Positions 8,989 through 20,490 are shown, counted from the first letter of the stretch. The stretch is 64,000 nucleotides of DNA from Dysgonomonas mossii (GCF_004569505.1 NZ_SPPK01000001.1:372001-436000); one strand, 5' to 3'. Notes: generated by a model not told the origin, from the letters alone. Translations and numbers: made by a program.

Positions 8989-10392
8989 ATGGAACAAGTG
9001 TCAGCTCAGAAATTATGGTCAAATTGTTTGAAGGTTTTTCAGGATAATGTAACTGAGGCCGCTTTCAAGACATGGTTTCTGCCTATTGTCCCACTCTCGT
9101 ACGAAAACAGGGTGTTTACGATACAAGTTCCCAGCCAATTCTTTTACGAATATTTAGAAGACAAGTTCATTGATTTGCTCAAAGCCACATTATATAGAGA
9201 AATAGGCAGCGATACGATATTGCAATATCGCATACTTATGGAAAATACTACAAATACATTAGTAGACTATCGTGGCGATGCAAAATCTTCTACAGATAAG
9301 ATTGTACTAGGAAAGAATACAAACAAAGTCCCTAATCCATTCCAAAAAGTAGTAGCGGATGATTTTGATTCGCAACTGAATAATAAATATACATTCGATA
9401 ACTTTTTTGAAGGGGAAAGTAACAAGCTGGCTCGTACCGCAGGGGAAACTATAACAAGAAATCCAGGGAAGACAGCCTTCAATCCTTTGTTTGTTCATGG
9501 AACATCAGGTGTGGGTAAAACACATTTGTGTCATGCAATAGGAAATAGCATTAAGGAACAATATCCGGAGAAACGTGTATTGTATGTATCTGCTCATTTG
9601 TTTAAAGTACAATATGCAGATGCGGGACGATACAATACGACCAATGATTTTATTAATTTCTATCAGGGCATAGATGTCCTTATCATAGATGATATCCACG
9701 AATTAGCCGGAATAGAGAAAACGCAGAATACATTATTTCATATATTCAATCATTTACATCAGAACAATAAGCAGCTTATTCTCACTTGCGACAAGTCTCC
9801 TTCGGAGCTACACGGTGTTGAAGAACGATTGCTGACTCGCTTTAGATGGGGATTAACTACTAAAGTTGATAATCCGGACAAGATGTTAAGATTGAAAATC
9901 CTTCAGAATAAGATATTACACGATGGATTGTCTATTCCTGAGGATGTAGTAGATTATATAGCTGAAAATGTAACAGATAATGCTCGAGACTTAGAAGGTA
10001 TTATTGTCTCTATAATGGCTCACTCTTTGGTGTATAACAAAGAGATCGACTTGCCTTTGGCCAGACGAGTTATTGGTCAGGCAATAAAGAAGATAGAAGC
10101 AAAGAAAATCACAATTAATACAATAGAATCTGCTGTTTGTGATTTCTACAATATCAAGAGCGAACTTATTCATACAGCATCAAGAAAACGTCAGATTGTG
10201 CAAGCAAGACAGGTAGCGATGTATCTCTCTAAGAGCTATACGGAAATGTCTCTTGCTCAGATTGGCTCTTTGATAGGTAAGAAAAACCATGCGACGGTAC
10301 TCCACGCATGTAGAACTGTACGAGAGCAAATGGAAGTAGATAAAACATTCCGAGAGGAAGTTGCTGAAATAGAAAAGAAATTAAAAGGTTGA
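8989..10392 (+). CDS. dnaA: chromosomal replication initiator DnaA
   Basis: DnaA binds origin DnaA boxes and melts the origin as an ATP-bound filament. The 467-residue product shows domain I (WSNCLKVFQDNVTEAAFKTWF), a short variable linker and a AAA+ domain. That domain has Walker A GTSGVGKTH (about 171-179) and Walker B VLIIDDIHE (about 228-236). The C-terminal DNA-binding domain carries the signature (SLAQIGSLIGKKNHATVLHA). Length is typical. It is not flanked by dnaN, recF or gyrB, which is normal in Bacteroidetes. A terminator sits directly on its stop codon. Confidence 0.98.
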   Translation: MEQVSAQKLWSNCLKVFQDNVTEAAFKTWFLPIVPLSYENRVFTIQVPSQFFYEYLEDKFIDLLKATLYREIGSDTILQYRILMENTTNTLVDYRGDAKSSTDKIVLGKNTNKVPNPFQKVVADDFDSQLNNKYTFDNFFEGESNKLARTAGETITRNPGKTAFNPLFVHGTSGVGKTHLCHAIGNSIKEQYPEKRVLYVSAHLFKVQYADAGRYNTTNDFINFYQGIDVLIIDDIHELAGIEKTQNTLFHIFNHLHQNNKQLILTCDKSPSELHGVEERLLTRFRWGLTTKVDNPDKMLRLKILQNKILHDGLSIPEDVVDYIAENVTDNARDLEGIIVSIMAHSLVYNKEIDLPLARRVIGQAIKKIEAKKITINTIESAVCDFYNIKSELIHTASRKRQIVQARQVAMYLSKSYTEMSLAQIGSLIGKKNHATVLHACRTVREQMEVDKTFREEVAEIEKKLKG

Positions 10393-10417
10393 ATTTGAGA
10401 ATTCAACCTTTTTTCTT
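10383..10417 (+). terminator. dnaA terminator overlapping the stop codon
   Basis: AAAAGGTTGAATT (10383-10395) pairs with AATTCAACCTTTT (10400-10412), followed by T residues. The 5' arm contains the last codons and stop of dnaA. Confidence 0.85.
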
Positions 10418-10572
10418 CACCACCTTTTTTTAGCAAAATCATGTGTCTGCGGACTAACTTTACAATATCAAAAATCTTCTTTTTTTCATAATCAACGCTT
10501 AAGATTATCTTGTTCTGAATGCATCAACTAAGAATATTCAGGTTGAAATAGATACTTAAGCCTAATATTTAG

Positions 10573-10580
10573 TATTTTTG
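10573..10580 (+). promoter_or_regulatory. smpB promoter, -7 box
   Basis: TATTTTTG is an exact -7 box. The predicted transcript begins near 10584, which excludes the TTG at 10586 as a practical start and supports the ATG at 10610. Confidence 0.55.
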
Positions 10581-10609
10581 TAAGTTTGGATAAGAATGCT
10601 TATATAATT

Positions 10610-11062
10610 ATGAATCAATCAAACATAAATATAAAAAATAAACGTGCAAGTTTTGATTATGAATTTATCGAAACATATACTGCTGGCATTGTGCTTACAG
10701 GAACAGAAATAAAATCTATTCGCCTTGGTAAAGCCAGTCTGGTGGATACATTTTGTATGTTCGAAAAGAATGAGCTGTGGGTACGTAATATGTACATTGC
10801 AGAATATTTTTATGGTTCGTATAACAATCATGCTGCACGTAGTGATCGCAAACTTTTGTTGAATAAGAAAGAGCTGAAAAAAATACAGCGATTGGTAAAA
10901 GAAACAGGATATACGATCGTACCTACCCGTATTTTCTTAAATGAACGGGGTTTAGCTAAGGTAAATATAGCTGTAGCACGAGGTAAAAAACAATATGATA
11001 AACGTCAGTCGCTACGCGAGAAAGACGATAAGCGCGCTATGGATCGTGCTATGAAGCATTAA
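10610..11062 (+). CDS. smpB: SsrA-binding protein SmpB
   Basis: SmpB binds tmRNA and brings it to stalled ribosomes for trans-translation. From the ATG at 10610 the product is 150 residues, the usual size. The oligonucleotide-binding barrel contains [10 protein letters not shown] and TGTEIKSIR. The basic C-terminal tail ([21 protein letters not shown]) enters the ribosomal mRNA channel. The tmRNA gene itself is not in this window. The membrane-protein gene follows after 11 bases. Confidence 0.96.
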   Translation: MNQSNINIKNKRASFDYEFIETYTAGIVLTGTEIKSIRLGKASLVDTFCMFEKNELWVRNMYIAEYFYGSYNNHAARSDRKLLLNKKELKKIQRLVKETGYTIVPTRIFLNERGLAKVNIAVARGKKQYDKRQSLREKDDKRAMDRAMKH

Positions 11063-11073
11063 TTGTATAGGTA

Positions 11074-12447
11074 ATGTTGCAGGGATTTAAAAGGATTTTA
11101 TTCGAACAAAAATACATTGTTCTGGCTTCCATATTACTGTTCTTCGGTATTTATGGACTGAATCATTATTTCCCTATTACCCTCGATGATTGGACATACA
11201 GTATGACAGCCGAAGGCAATAGAGTCGGTTTCTCTGACATTATTCCGTATCAATATGTTCATTACTTCAAGTGGGGAGGACGTTCAGTTGTTCATGCGAT
11301 AGCTCAGTTTATGCTTGCTGCAGGTGTTTTCTGGGGTGATATCATCAATAGCATTGGGTATATAGTATTAGTTGTAACAATCTATTATATAGCAAATAAG
11401 GGAAACAAGAGTAATTTGTCACTTTTTGTTGGAATAAATCTGTTGATATGGTTTCTTACACCTGCATTGATCGAAAATGTTTTTTGGATTACGGGGAGTG
11501 CAAATTATATGTGGGGAACCTTACTCATCCTGTTGTTTCTATCTTTCTATTGCTCTGCTTATCTTGCAGGAAAGTCTAACGATAGTTGGATAAAAGCCTG
11601 TGCAATGTTTTTGCTTGGTATTATCGCCGGATGGACAAATGAGAATATGGCTGTGGCGATGATTTTCTTTGTTATATGCTTAATTATGTTAGCGAAAAAA
11701 GAAAAGCAAACGCTACACAAATGGATGATATTAGGGCTTATAGGAGCTATTGTAGGGTGTGCTTTTATGCTGTTAGCGCCGGGTAATTATATAAGAAATG
11801 CAGGAGAACTTAGCAACCTGAATTCGGGAGGCACTGAACCTATATACATGTTTTATGTTTATAGGTTTACAAGCATTTTGAAAATGTCTACTTGGTATGC
11901 ACTTATTCCAACAGTTATATATGTAATCTTTTTATTTCTATATTTCAAATTCAAAAAGAAAGATAGTAATAAGAAGATACTGTTTTTGTCCTTGTTATTT
12001 GCCTTTACAGCAGGTGTGGGAACGTTGGCTATGACTGGTGCTCCAACTTTTCCTACTCGGGTGTGGTTTGCTATACTGATATTCCTGTTTATTGCTACAG
12101 GATTGTTATATGCCAATCTTGATTTTTCCATTTCTGTGATAAAGAAGTCTTTATACTCAATCATTGGAGTTGCTTCTTTAGTGTTTATTTATTCATATTG
12201 GCTAAGTCTCGAAGACTTTAAACGAATACATGGAATATGGGCAGAAAGAAATCGGATTGTGCTTGCTGAAAAACAAAAAGGAATAAAAGATATTATAATA
12301 TATGGACGTTTTAATGCATCTGAATCGATATTGGTACGCCCTAAAACGGGAGATATTCCTTTAGATTCGATTGTGTGGATGCAGAATGCGTATGGAAATT
12401 ATATGGGTGTAAACTCAGTTAAAATTTTTGATTTAGAAAATAAATAA
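11074..12447 (+). CDS. polytopic membrane protein, DUF6056-like
   Basis: The 457-residue protein has about 11 hydrophobic segments through residue about 380 and an extracytoplasmic-looking C-terminal tail of about 80 residues. Near the N-terminus, after the first membrane segment, lies an acidic motif LDDWTYS. Such a first-loop acidic motif resembles GT-C membrane glycosyltransferases that use lipid-linked sugars, and I recall this family as DUF6056. The enzymatic role is inference only. It lies between smpB and metH with almost no spacing (11 bases and about 4 bases), so the three genes probably share one transcript despite unrelated roles. Confidence 0.7.
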   Translation: MLQGFKRILFEQKYIVLASILLFFGIYGLNHYFPITLDDWTYSMTAEGNRVGFSDIIPYQYVHYFKWGGRSVVHAIAQFMLAAGVFWGDIINSIGYIVLVVTIYYIANKGNKSNLSLFVGINLLIWFLTPALIENVFWITGSANYMWGTLLILLFLSFYCSAYLAGKSNDSWIKACAMFLLGIIAGWTNENMAVAMIFFVICLIMLAKKEKQTLHKWMILGLIGAIVGCAFMLLAPGNYIRNAGELSNLNSGGTEPIYMFYVYRFTSILKMSTWYALIPTVIYVIFLFLYFKFKKKDSNKKILFLSLLFAFTAGVGTLAMTGAPTFPTRVWFAILIFLFIATGLLYANLDFSISVIKKSLYSIIGVASLVFIYSYWLSLEDFKRIHGIWAERNRIVLAEKQKGIKDIIIYGRFNASESILVRPKTGDIPLDSIVWMQNAYGNYMGVNSVKIFDLENK

Positions 12448-12451
12448 ATTG

Positions 12452-15400
12452 ATGCAAAATATACAAGATATATTGAAAGAGAGGATACTTATCCTTGATG
12501 GTGCTATGGGGAGCCTTATTCAGCAGTATAAACTGAAAGAAGAGGATTTCAGGGGCGAGCGCTTTTGTGATAGCGCAATATTACAAAAAGGGAATAATGA
12601 TCTGCTAAATCTCACACGTCCCGATATAATAGAAGAAATTCATCGAAAGTATCTGGATGCGGGAGCTGATATTATTGAAACAAATACATTCAATGCAACA
12701 GCTATATCCTTAGAGGACTATAACATGTCGCATCTGGCGAAAGAAATAAACAGAGAGGCAGCGAAAATAGCAAAAAAAGCTGCTATAGATTATACAAACC
12801 TCAATCCCGATAAACCTCGTTTTGTTGCGGGTTCTATTGGGCCAACCAATAAAACAGCATCAATGAGTCCTAAGGTTGAAAATCCGATCTATCGTGCTGT
12901 TACTTTTGACGACTTGTCTTCTGCTTATAAGGAACAGATAGAGGGGCTTGCGGATGGCGGTGTCGATCTATTGCTTATAGAAACGATATTTGATACACTA
13001 AATGCAAAGGCTGCCTTATTCGCAGCCGAAGAGGTTCGCAAAGAAAGAAATATTGAGTTGCCGATAATGATATCTGTGACTTTATCAGATAAAGCAGGAC
13101 GTACATTATCAGGGCAAACAATAGGAGGATTTTTGGCATCGGTCAATCATATAGACTATCTTTCGGTCGGGCTTAATTGCTCTTTTGGAGCATCGGATAT
13201 GAAGCCATTCTTAAAAGAATTGGCTCGAATGGCTCCAAGTTTTATATCAGCGTATCCAAATGCCGGATTGCCAAACCAGTTTGGAGAATATGACCAGACA
13301 CCTGATATAATGGCTGAGCAAATCAGCGAATTCATCGGAGAAGGATTAGTAAATATTATTGGTGGTTGTTGTGGTACGACACCCGAGCATATTGCAAAAT
13401 ATGCTGATTTGGTGAAGGATTCAAAACCTCACAAACCAGCTGAGAAGCCAAAATATATGTGGCTCTCAGGTTTGGAGTTGCTAGAGGCTAAGCCTGAAAT
13501 TAATTTTATCAATATAGGAGAACGTCTCAATGTTGCAGGTTCTCGCAAGTTTCTTCGCCTGATAAAGGAAGAGAAATATGAAGAGGCTCTAACTATTGCT
13601 CATAAGCAAGTAGAAGATGGAGCACAGGTACTCGATGTGAATATGGATGAAGGGTTGCTTGATGGAGTAAAAGAAATGACTACTTTCCTCAACCTGATGG
13701 CCTCCGATCCTGATGTTTCTCGTATTCCTGTGATGATCGACTCCTCTAAGTGGGAAGTGTTGGAAGCCGGTCTGAAATGTGTACAAGGGAAGGCTATTGT
13801 AAATTCAATATCGCTGAAAGGAGGGGAGGAAGAATTTCTTCGTCACGCTCGTCTTGTCCGACAATATGGAGCAGCAGTTATTATAATGGCTTTTGATGAA
13901 ACAGGACAAGCTGATACATTCTCCCGTAGAATCGAAATCTGTGAGAGAGCATACAAGTTGTTGATAAATGACGGATTCGATCCGCTTGATATAATATTCG
14001 ACCCTAATATTTTGGCTATAGCTACCGGCATAGAAGAACACCGTAATTATGCTGTTGATTTCCTAGAAACTATTACATGGATAAAGAAAAACCTTCCGCA
14101 TGCAAAAATTAGTGGAGGGGTAAGTAATTTATCTTTCTCTTTCCGAGGCAACGACTATGTTCGTGAAACGATGCATGCCGTATTCCTCTATTATGCTATT
14201 CAGAGGGGTATGGATATGGGAATTGTTAATCCGGGACAATCAGTGGTGTATGATGATATTCCACTCGAACTTAAAAATCTGGTAGAAGATGTGATCTTTA
14301 ACCGTAGACCGGAAGCTACTGACGAACTTATCGAATATGCGGAACGCATTAAAAATGAAAAGACCGGACAGACTGAACAAAAAGTGGAAGAGTGGAGATC
14401 ATTCCCGCTTGAAGAACGTATTCAGTACTCATTAATAAAGGGTATTAGCGATCACTTGGAAGAAGACTTGGAAGAAGCTCTCAAAGTATATCCTAAGGCT
14501 GTGGATATAATTGATAAGCCTCTCATGGACGGTATGAACAAGGTCGGAGACCTGTTTGGCTCGGGTAAGATGTTCTTGCCGCAAGTGGTTAAAACAGCTC
14601 GCACAATGAAACGTGCTGTGGCCATTCTTCAACCAACATTGGAAGCGCAGAAATCATCTTCGGCAGGGAGTAATAAAGCCGGAAAGCTTGTTATTGCGAC
14701 TGTGAAAGGCGATGTACATGATATCGGTAAAAACATCGTAGCTATAATTCTTGCATGTAATAATTATGAAGTTATAGACTTAGGGGTTATGACTCCTCCT
14801 GAGGTTATTATCCAAAAAGTAAAAGAAGAGCAGCCGGATATTCTTTGTCTAAGCGGACTGATTACGCCATCGCTGGAAGAAATGAGCATTGTTGCCCATG
14901 AAATGGAAAAGGCAGGATTTTCTATTCCATTAATGATTGGCGGTGCAACAACATCTAAGCTGCATACTGCAATAAAGATAGATCCTAAGTACAATAATGG
15001 GTCGGTAGTGTATGTAAAAGATGCATCCCAGGCTCCTGCTGCTGTAAGTAAATTAATAAATCCGAATACAAAAGAAAATTATATAAACGAAGTAAAACAG
15101 GAATATTCTCAATTAAGAGATAATGCCGGAGATAAGAAGGCTGACCTGTTACCTTTGGCTGATGTTTTAGATAAAGGAATGCCAGTAGACTGGTCTGGAT
15201 ATACAACACCGGAGCCCATAGTAAAAGGGCGACAGGTTTTGAAGCGTATTCCGGTGGATGAGATAGTTCCGTATATCGACTGGAAGTTCTTCTTCCATTC
15301 TTGGAATTTATCGGCTCGTTATGCATCTGTGCAGCATATTGATGATTGTTCTTCGTGTGGTACAACATGGTTGAATTCTTTTCCCGAGCAGGAACGAGAA

Positions 15401-16144
15401 AAAGCAGCCGAAGGCATGCAGCTTTATAAAGATGCTAAGGCTTTGTTAGACCAATTGATATTTGAGAAAGTAGAGTATATAAATGCTGTTTTTGGTGTTT
15501 TTGAGGCATATAGCGAAAATGAAAGTCTCTACATCAATGACGTCTGTTTTCCGATGCTGCGTCAGCAAAAAAAGAATGACAGAGGAGAATATTTGTCTCT
15601 TTGCGATTTTGTTGCACCTAAATCATCAGGGAAGAAGGACTATGTAGGAGGTTTTACAGTAACTGCCGGAGTCGGCTCGAATGAATTGATGAGCGAATTC
15701 GAGCAGCAGGGTGACGAATACAAGGTTCTATTACTAAAATCAGTTTTAGACCGATTGGCAGAAGCCACAACCGAGTGGTTGCATGCAAAAATAAGAAGAG
15801 AGTATTGGGGCTTTGCTGCCGATGAAAATATTTCTGTAAATGATATGTTTACTCTTAAATATCAGGGTATTCGTCCGGCAGTAGGCTATCCGTCTATTCC
15901 CGATCAATCTATTAATTTTTTGTTGAATAATGACCTGCTACAATCGAAAGAAATAGGAGTAGAACTTACCGAAAATGGCGTTATGTTACCCAATGCTTCG
16001 GTAAGTGGAATAATCATATCTCATCCTAAATCTAAATATTTTAATATTGGAAATATTCTCGATGATCAGATGGAATCCTATGTTGAAAGAAGAGGAGAGG
16101 ACGCAGAGGTTGTTCGCAAATTTTTAAGTGCGAATCTGATATAA
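12452..16144 (+). CDS. metH: cobalamin-dependent methionine synthase
   Basis: MetH transfers a methyl group from methyltetrahydrofolate through cobalamin to homocysteine. The 1230-residue product contains all four modules. The homocysteine domain has zinc Cys residues in GLNCSF and GGCCGTT (about 230-310). A pterin-binding domain follows (from about 350, [15 protein letters not shown]). The cobalamin domain has DVHDIGKN (about 754-761), whose His ligates cobalt. The C-terminal reactivation domain has [13 protein letters not shown] (about 1145). The ATG at 12452 is preferred over a TTG three bases earlier. I see no cobalamin or SAM riboswitch immediately upstream, because the gene directly abuts the preceding one. 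Confidence 0.98.
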   Translation: MQNIQDILKERILILDGAMGSLIQQYKLKEEDFRGERFCDSAILQKGNNDLLNLTRPDIIEEIHRKYLDAGADIIETNTFNATAISLEDYNMSHLAKEINREAAKIAKKAAIDYTNLNPDKPRFVAGSIGPTNKTASMSPKVENPIYRAVTFDDLSSAYKEQIEGLADGGVDLLLIETIFDTLNAKAALFAAEEVRKERNIELPIMISVTLSDKAGRTLSGQTIGGFLASVNHIDYLSVGLNCSFGASDMKPFLKELARMAPSFISAYPNAGLPNQFGEYDQTPDIMAEQISEFIGEGLVNIIGGCCGTTPEHIAKYADLVKDSKPHKPAEKPKYMWLSGLELLEAKPEINFINIGERLNVAGSRKFLRLIKEEKYEEALTIAHKQVEDGAQVLDVNMDEGLLDGVKEMTTFLNLMASDPDVSRIPVMIDSSKWEVLEAGLKCVQGKAIVNSISLKGGEEEFLRHARLVRQYGAAVIIMAFDETGQADTFSRRIEICERAYKLLINDGFDPLDIIFDPNILAIATGIEEHRNYAVDFLETITWIKKNLPHAKISGGVSNLSFSFRGNDYVRETMHAVFLYYAIQRGMDMGIVNPGQSVVYDDIPLELKNLVEDVIFNRRPEATDELIEYAERIKNEKTGQTEQKVEEWRSFPLEERIQYSLIKGISDHLEEDLEEALKVYPKAVDIIDKPLMDGMNKVGDLFGSGKMFLPQVVKTARTMKRAVAILQPTLEAQKSSSAGSNKAGKLVIATVKGDVHDIGKNIVAIILACNNYEVIDLGVMTPPEVIIQKVKEEQPDILCLSGLITPSLEEMSIVAHEMEKAGFSIPLMIGGATTSKLHTAIKIDPKYNNGSVVYVKDASQAPAAVSKLINPNTKENYINEVKQEYSQLRDNAGDKKADLLPLADVLDKGMPVDWSGYTTPEPIVKGRQVLKRIPVDEIVPYIDWKFFFHSWNLSARYASVQHIDDCSSCGTTWLNSFPEQEREKAAEGMQLYKDAKALLDQLIFEKVEYINAVFGVFEAYSENESLYINDVCFPMLRQQKKNDRGEYLSLCDFVAPKSSGKKDYVGGFTVTAGVGSNELMSEFEQQGDEYKVLLLKSVLDRLAEATTEWLHAKIRREYWGFAADENISVNDMFTLKYQGIRPAVGYPSIPDQSINFLLNNDLLQSKEIGVELTENGVMLPNASVSGIIISHPKSKYFNIGNILDDQMESYVERRGEDAEVVRKFLSANLI

Positions 16145-16153
16145 ATATAAAAT

Positions 16154-16210
16154 AAGTGACAAAACAGGTAAATAAGAAATCTTCAATAAAGTGTTACTTT
16201 TGTCACTTTT
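16154..16210. repeat. dispersed GTGACA inverted repeat, copy 2
   Basis: AAGTGACAAAA (16154-16164) is the exact reverse complement of TTTTGTCACTT (16198-16208), with a 33-base loop. It lies just after the metH stop codon and could also act as a weak terminator, as T residues follow. It shares its arms with copies at 232, 31061 and 42947. Confidence 0.75.
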
Positions 16211-16281
16211 CTGGAAAATAGAAATGATGATTATTTCTCATTCTAGAAATGTCTGATTCAGAAAAAAATAATATTATCACA

Positions 16282-17115
16282 ATGGAATTTTTTGATCTTC
16301 TATCCTATAGCTTTTTTCAGAATGCTCTTCTAGGTAGTTTTTTTGCCTCTATTGCATGTGGAATTATAGGATCGTATGTTGTTATCCGCAGATTAGTTTT
16401 TATTAGTGGAGGGATAACACATGCTTCGCTCGGCGGTATTGGAATGGGCTTCTATTTTGGATGGAATCCAATTCTGTCTGCAATGATTTTTTCTATACTG
16501 TCGGCGTTTGGTATTGAGTGGCTTTCTTCAAGGCAGGGAGTTAGAGAAGATTCTGCTATTGGTTCATTCTGGTCTTTAGGGATGGCTGTTGGTATTATTT
16601 TTATCTATCTTAAGCCTGGGTTTGCACCTAACCTTTCTGATTATCTCTTTGGGAATATTTTAACTATAACAAAACCAGATATTGTGTATCTGGCTGTTTT
16701 ATCATTGGTGCTTATCATTGTTTTCCTGCTTTTTGGGCGACAAATACTTTTTGCAGCATTCGATCCTGATTTTGCAAAGACACGCAATCTCTCTGTCAAT
16801 CTGATTAAGTATGCGATGATGATGGGTATAGCAATAACAATCGTTTTGTCTATCCGTTTGGTTGGAATTGTTTTACTTATGTCTATATTGACGGTTCCTC
16901 AGATGACAGCTAATCTATTCACTTCTAATTTTGTGAAGATGATTTTGCTGTCTATTCTTATAGGGTTCTTGGGTTGTTTGGTCGGATTATTCCTTTCTGC
17001 TGTTTTGGATGTACCATCTGGTGTTTTTATTATTTTTACTCAGATAATAGTATTCCTTATATCCCGATGGATCGTCAAATTAATACATAAGAAACAATTA
17101 ATCGGTTCTTTATAG
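16282..17115 (+). CDS. metal-ion ABC transporter permease (ZnuB/MntB family)
   Basis: This is the membrane subunit of an ABC-3 family importer for zinc or manganese. From the ATG at 16282 it is 277 residues with about eight membrane helices. It has the family segment RRLVFISGGITHASLGGIG, which includes the region that contacts the ATPase. An ATG at 16249 would add 11 polar residues; the shorter form fits the family start (MEFFDLLSYSFFQNALLGS). Neither the ATPase nor the binding protein is adjacent: metH precedes it and a convergent exporter gene follows. The metal cannot be assigned from sequence. Confidence 0.88.
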   Translation: MEFFDLLSYSFFQNALLGSFFASIACGIIGSYVVIRRLVFISGGITHASLGGIGMGFYFGWNPILSAMIFSILSAFGIEWLSSRQGVREDSAIGSFWSLGMAVGIIFIYLKPGFAPNLSDYLFGNILTITKPDIVYLAVLSLVLIIVFLLFGRQILFAAFDPDFAKTRNLSVNLIKYAMMMGIAITIVLSIRLVGIVLLMSILTVPQMTANLFTSNFVKMILLSILIGFLGCLVGLFLSAVLDVPSGVFIIFTQIIVFLISRWIVKLIHKKQLIGSL

Positions 17116-17150
17116 GGGAACTGAGATAGATAATAAAGTAAACTAGAGTA

Positions 17151-17660
17151 TCAGCCTTTTCCTATTATATCTTTCAGCGATATATTTTTTACACTCGATT
17201 TTCGGAAAAGCAGTGCGCTGATACATATTCCTATTGCCAAGGTGAATAAAAGAGACATTGTCAACATAAGATTGTGTGACATCTCTATGAGTATGCGAGG
17301 ATTCTGTTCTACAATTGTTAGATCTGTAACCTTTATTCCGGCAAGCATCGTTTTATAAGCAAACATACCCGGTATCATCGTAATACAGGCCGGCATTGTA
17401 AATACAACAGGTGGACTGTCTACCTTATGCGCAGCAAAAATACCTATCAGTCCTATTAGTACAGACCCTGCCAGAGTTGCGGTTATTAACCCGAAATCGA
17501 GCTGAACCAAAATAAAACGAATACAATGTCCCATTCCTCCCAGCAGGCCGGCTACCCATAACAAACGTTTAGGTGAACCAAATAATATAGCCCAACAGAA
17601 GCCGACGATGAATGCAATGCCAAAGTCGCGTAGTATATTTATAATAGTAAGTTCTTCCAT
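17151..17660 (-). CDS. threonine/serine exporter family, small subunit (ThrE_2 / DUF3815)
   Basis: The 169-residue membrane protein has about five hydrophobic segments and corresponds to the C-terminal half of ThrE-type amino-acid exporters. The characteristic MPACITMIPGMFAYKTM segment lies mid-protein. It follows the large-subunit gene by 6 bases, so the exporter is made as two polypeptides instead of one. Substrate (threonine or serine) is inferred from the family. Confidence 0.85.
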   Translation of the reverse strand: MEELTIINILRDFGIAFIVGFCWAILFGSPKRLLWVAGLLGGMGHCIRFILVQLDFGLITATLAGSVLIGLIGIFAAHKVDSPPVVFTMPACITMIPGMFAYKTMLAGIKVTDLTIVEQNPRILIEMSHNLMLTMSLLFTLAIGICISALLFRKSSVKNISLKDIIGKG

Positions 17661-17666
17661 TTTTTT

Positions 17667-18467
17667 CTAAAAATTATTGATACCCATTAGTGTAATACAT
17701 AAGGTCATTCCTGCGGCAATACAAAGCAAAATAAATCCTCCGAATAAGGCTCTGTTGATTGCAGACGAGAGGTAGCCTTCTATCAGGTCTATAACACAAT
17801 TTATAAGAGGGACTCCGGGTATAAGATATAATACACCTGTAGCCATGGCAGCTTCGGGGTGTGCTCCGATTCCATATAGTCTTCCAAGCCCTGTAATCAG
17901 AGTGGTAACAAAAGCTGCTATCGAGATACAAATCATAGAGTTGAAATTCTTCTTAGAGAAGGCAACACGGACAAAATAACCTAAAAAAGCGGCAATAAAA
18001 GTAACCATAGCGTTCATCGAATCTCCTAATGAGAAAAGGCATAGGCCTGCGCATGAAAGTCCGACAGCTATAGCAACATATATATCTTTATAATATGGTT
18101 TAGCTTTGATTGCAGCAAATTCATTTTCAGCTTCAGTGATGGAAAGTTTCTCTTCTTTTACTTTCCACGACAAATGTGATATTTCAGTCAAAACAGCAAG
18201 GTGGACATTGTGAGGGGGCGAATTCTTAAATCTGGTGACTGTATTTGCTGGGTCGTTCATATCTTTTACTGTAATTAACAGTCCTTTGAACGTAGGATCT
18301 ATATGCAGATCAAACTCCCATGTCGAAGCCATTCTCCCCAGATTACTATTGAGTCTTCCGCAGTGCGCTCCCGATGCAAGTAGATAAGTACCTATATCTA
18401 AAATGAGATCGGCTAAGCGTTGCGCTGGTATTTTTACTTTTTCTGTTGTATCTTTATACTCTAACAT
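17667..18467 (-). CDS. threonine/serine exporter family, large subunit (ThrE / DUF1212)
   Basis: The 266-residue protein has a cytoplasmic N-terminal domain (about 1-120, with LILDIGTYLLASGAHCGR) and five membrane segments (about 130-262). The glycine- and proline-rich segment LIPGVPLINCVIDLIEGY is typical of ThrE. It begins the two-gene exporter unit, and the partner gene starts 6 bases downstream. An export role for threonine and serine is by family. Confidence 0.87.
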   Translation of the reverse strand: MLEYKDTTEKVKIPAQRLADLILDIGTYLLASGAHCGRLNSNLGRMASTWEFDLHIDPTFKGLLITVKDMNDPANTVTRFKNSPPHNVHLAVLTEISHLSWKVKEEKLSITEAENEFAAIKAKPYYKDIYVAIAVGLSCAGLCLFSLGDSMNAMVTFIAAFLGYFVRVAFSKKNFNSMICISIAAFVTTLITGLGRLYGIGAHPEAAMATGVLYLIPGVPLINCVIDLIEGYLSSAINRALFGGFILLCIAAGMTLCITLMGINNF

Positions 18468-18597
18468 TCCAACCTTAATTTTACGACAAAGATATTAAAG
18501 AATATTTAATGTAGTAAACACTTATAATTGAGTTTATAAACGTGAATTTAATTTATAATAATATATAGCTTTAAATTAGTAATTTAAAAAGAAAACC

Positions 18598-20490
18598 ATG
18601 TTTAAAAAGATTTGTTCAACCTTTTTTATATTATTATTCGTTTTTTCCATCAGTTCTTTTGCTCAGAAGAAACATACGTTTGAGATTAAGAATGGAGATT
18701 TTGTATATGACGGAAAACCGATAAGAATAATTTCAGGCGAAATGCATTATCCGCGTATTCCTCATCAATATTGGCGTCATCGTATGCAGATGCTGAAAGC
18801 AATGGGACTGAATGCTGTGGCTACTTATGTATTCTGGAATATACATGAACCCGAACCTGGTAAGTGGGATTTTACAGGAGATAAGAATCTTGCGGAATAT
18901 ATAAAAATAGCAGGTGAAGAAGGATTGATGGTGATACTTCGTCCCGGTCCGTATGTATGTGCTGAGTGGGAATTTGGAGGTTATCCTTGGTGGCTTCAGA
19001 ATGTAGAGGGTTTGGAATTGAGACGTGATAACGAGCAATTTCTAAAGTATACCCAGTTATATATAAACAGATTGTATAAGGAAGTTGGAAACTTGCAAAT
19101 AACTAAAGGTGGCTCTATTGTTATGGTGCAGGCAGAAAATGAGTTCGGATCTTATGTCTCCCAACGTAAAGATATTCCATTAGAAGAGCATCGCCGATAC
19201 AATGCAAAAATCGTTCAGCAATTAAAAGATGCAGGTTTCGATGTTCCATCTTTTACTTCGGATGGAAGTTGGTTGTTTGAAGGAGGCGCTGTTCCAGGGG
19301 CTTTACCAACAGCAAATGGGGAAAGTAATATAGAGAATTTAAAGAAAGCCGTAGATAAGTATAATGGAGGACAAGGACCTTATATGGTTGCAGAGTTTTA
19401 TCCCGGATGGCTTGCTCACTGGCTTGAACCTCATCCTCAGATAAGTGCTACAAGTATAGCCCGTCAAACAGAAAAGTATTTACAAAATAATGTGTCTATC
19501 AACTATTACATGGTGCATGGCGGAACTAATTTTGGTTTTACCAGTGGTGCTAACTATGATAAGAAACATGATATTCAGCCCGATCTCACTAGCTACGATT
19601 ACGATGCACCTATAAGCGAAGCAGGATGGGTAACGCCAAAATATGACTCGCTTCGTAATGTAATTAAAAAATATGTCAATTACTCTTTGCCTAAGGTTCC
19701 CGCTGCTATACCTGTGATAGAGATTCCGTCTATTAAACTTGACAAGATAGCTACATTAGACGGATTGAACTCAAAAGTAGTGGAAAATAATAAACCTATG
19801 ACTTTCGAGCAGTTGAATCAAGGTTATGGATATGTTTTATATAAAAAGCACTTCAATCAGCCAATAAGCGGTACACTGAAGATAAATGGTTTGCGCGATT
19901 ATGCTATTATATATGCAAATGATGAAAAGGTAGGGGAACTTAACCGATATTTTAATCAAGATTCTATAGATGTTGACATTCCATTCAATTCTACGTTAGA
20001 AATCTTAGTAGAGAATATGGGACGTATCAATTACGGATCTGAGATTGTTCATAACACAAAAGGAATCATCAGCCCTGTTGTAATAAACGGAATGGAGATA
20101 GAAGGTGATTGGCAAATGTATCAGATACCGATGGATGAAGCTCCTGATTTTAGTAAGATGCAACAATCAAGTGTATATAGTAATACAGAATCAGCTGCTA
20201 AACGTCTTCTGGGTGCTCCGGCTTTATATAAAGGTACATTCAATCTTACAGAAACTGGGGATACATTCCTCGATATGGAAGATTGGGGGAAAGGTATTGT
20301 CTTTATAAATGGTAAGAACATCGGGCGTTATTGGAATGTAGGTCCTCAACAAACGTTATATGTTCCCGGTGTATGGCTAAAAAAAGGACAAAATGAGATT
20401 GTAATTTTTGAACAACAGCATGATAAGCATCACGCAGAAGTAAGAACAACAAAAGTTCCTGTGTTGACAAATCTTAAGCTGCCTCAATAA
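18598..20490 (+). CDS. secreted beta-galactosidase, glycoside hydrolase family 35
   Basis: It hydrolyses terminal beta-galactosides and probably acts in the periplasm or at the surface. The 630-residue product has a signal peptide (cleavage after about SSFA, residue 22). The GH35 barrel (about 30-350) contains the acid/base Glu in QAENEFGSY (about 182) and the nucleophile Glu in VAEFYPGW (about 267). C-terminal beta-sandwich domains (about 380-625) end in GKNIGRYWNVGPQQTLYVPG, typical of the galactose-binding module. It is a lone gene with no SusC/SusD pair nearby, so it does not belong to a visible polysaccharide utilization locus. Confidence 0.94.
   Translation: MFKKICSTFFILLFVFSISSFAQKKHTFEIKNGDFVYDGKPIRIISGEMHYPRIPHQYWRHRMQMLKAMGLNAVATYVFWNIHEPEPGKWDFTGDKNLAEYIKIAGEEGLMVILRPGPYVCAEWEFGGYPWWLQNVEGLELRRDNEQFLKYTQLYINRLYKEVGNLQITKGGSIVMVQAENEFGSYVSQRKDIPLEEHRRYNAKIVQQLKDAGFDVPSFTSDGSWLFEGGAVPGALPTANGESNIENLKKAVDKYNGGQGPYMVAEFYPGWLAHWLEPHPQISATSIARQTEKYLQNNVSINYYMVHGGTNFGFTSGANYDKKHDIQPDLTSYDYDAPISEAGWVTPKYDSLRNVIKKYVNYSLPKVPAAIPVIEIPSIKLDKIATLDGLNSKVVENNKPMTFEQLNQGYGYVLYKKHFNQPISGTLKINGLRDYAIIYANDEKVGELNRYFNQDSIDVDIPFNSTLEILVENMGRINYGSEIVHNTKGIISPVVINGMEIEGDWQMYQIPMDEAPDFSKMQQSSVYSNTESAAKRLLGAPALYKGTFNLTETGDTFLDMEDWGKGIVFINGKNIGRYWNVGPQQTLYVPGVWLKKGQNEIVIFEQQHDKHHAEVRTTKVPVLTNLKLPQ

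Noticed and set aside
11401-11430. Another TTTGTCACTTTTT match to the dispersed repeat
   Set aside because: It lies inside the coding sequence of the membrane protein, lacks the inverted partner and is likely chance.
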